Assembly (NCBI GenBank): GCA_026770575.1
Contig: MU658111.1
Location: 1-12,713, forward strand
Direction of reading: 5' to 3'
Source of the DNA: Pelagophyceae sp. CCMP2097
Lineage: Eukaryota; Sar; Pelagophyceae
Length of the DNA: 12,713 bases
Shown here: in pieces, positions 12,366 to 12,713 of the stretch
Layout of the letters: the number at the start of each line of letters is the position of its first letter
Numbering within the stretch: the first letter of the stretch is position 1
Translations under genes and position numbers: made by a program
Notes under the pieces: model-generated
Told to the model about the DNA's origin: nothing
What the model saw: the letters and a program-made list of their open reading frames with translations, nothing else
The model's database searches: none

Positions 12366-12713
12366 TACTCCTCCGGACTCCTTGCCCTTGGACTTCTTCG
12401 GGAGGAGCACGGCGTGGATATTCGGGAGCACGCCGCCCGAGGCGATGGTGACGCCGCCGAGGAGCTTGTTCAGCTCCTCGTCGTTGCGCACGGCGAGCTA
12501 GAGGTGGCGCGGCACGATGCGCGCCTTCTTGTTGTCGCGCGCTGCGTTGCCGGCGAGCTCGAGGATCTCGGCGCAGAGATACTCGAGGACCGCGGCGAGG
12601 TACACGGGTGCACCTGCTCCGATGCGCGTGCAGTACTTGCCCTGCTTGAGGTAGCGGCCGATGCGGCCGACGGGGAACTGGAGGCCCGCCTTGGAGGCCC
12701 TGGACGTGGCCTT
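12366..12713 (-). pseudogene. Histone H2A, 3' part, with in-frame stop and lost terminal stop
   Basis: Read on the minus strand from the window edge, this gives a clear H2A core: [52 protein letters not shown], then [19 protein letters not shown] and [19 protein letters not shown]. Acidic-patch residues (Glu in LEYL...ELAG, Asp-Glu-Glu in NDEEL) remain. Between RHL and LAVRNDEEL, where H2A has Gln (residue 84 in the human protein), the codon is TAG (12500-12498), a one-base change from CAG. At the C-terminus a TAA (12368-12366) sits one base out of frame, and the H2A frame runs on into non-histone sequence to 12075. Two lesions suggest a dead copy, but sequencing error is possible. GLDC and RUVBL2 both end in TAG, so TAG is not simply reassigned here. 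The 5' end is outside the window. Confidence 0.82.

Noticed and set aside
12366..12713. Reassignment of TAG to glutamine as an explanation for the H2A stop
   Set aside because: GLDC and RUVBL2 both end in TAG exactly at the expected C-terminus, so TAG works as a stop here.

Overview
The window is nuclear DNA from a GC-rich, intron-bearing, photosynthetic eukaryote. The best guess is a stramenopile alga with a red-type secondary plastid, possibly a pelagophyte. Genes are split by short GT-AG introns (about 50-155 nt). One plastid protein appears to carry an ER signal peptide, a plastid transit peptide and a twin-arginine lumen signal in series. There is a mitochondrial glycine cleavage P-protein, a flagellar-type PG-rich repeat protein, the AAA+ ATPase RUVBL2 and a histone H2A. 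The group is inferred from these traits and was not checked by any search.

Layout: 1-740 has no recognisable gene. 741-1682 (minus) is a PsbP-like thylakoid lumen protein in four exons. It faces, across about 290 bp, a plus-strand gene at 1970-3025 that combines a MYND zinc finger, a RING-like finger and four Sel1 repeats. A single in-frame TGA cuts that gene inside the RING-like domain. 3026-3405 is a short convergent spacer. 3406-7097 (minus) is glycine dehydrogenase (GLDC) in eight exons, with a strong three-part inverted/direct repeat across its stop codon. 7401-9598 (minus; possibly from 9715) is a five-exon sperm-tail PG-rich repeat protein. It lies head to head with RUVBL2 (9714-11322, plus, three exons). 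11323-12365 is mostly gene-free. 12366-12713 (minus) is the 3' part of a histone H2A copy with an in-frame TAG and a lost C-terminal stop; its 5' end is beyond the window.

The genes do not form a pathway. The one suggestive pairing is RUVBL2 with the PG-rich repeat gene: RUVBL2 acts in R2TP-type chaperone complexes that pre-assemble axonemal dynein, and the partner is an axonemal-type protein, so the shared promoter could co-regulate them. I reconstructed sixteen introns by requiring frame continuity and protein-family match. All have G as the first base of the downstream exon, and twelve end in TAG. I see no operon, CRISPR array, tRNA, rRNA or complete mobile element, and no clear new multi-gene system. 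The points most worth checking are the two premature stops in otherwise conserved frames, the hairpin at the GLDC stop, the MYND-RING-Sel1 architecture and the intron features.
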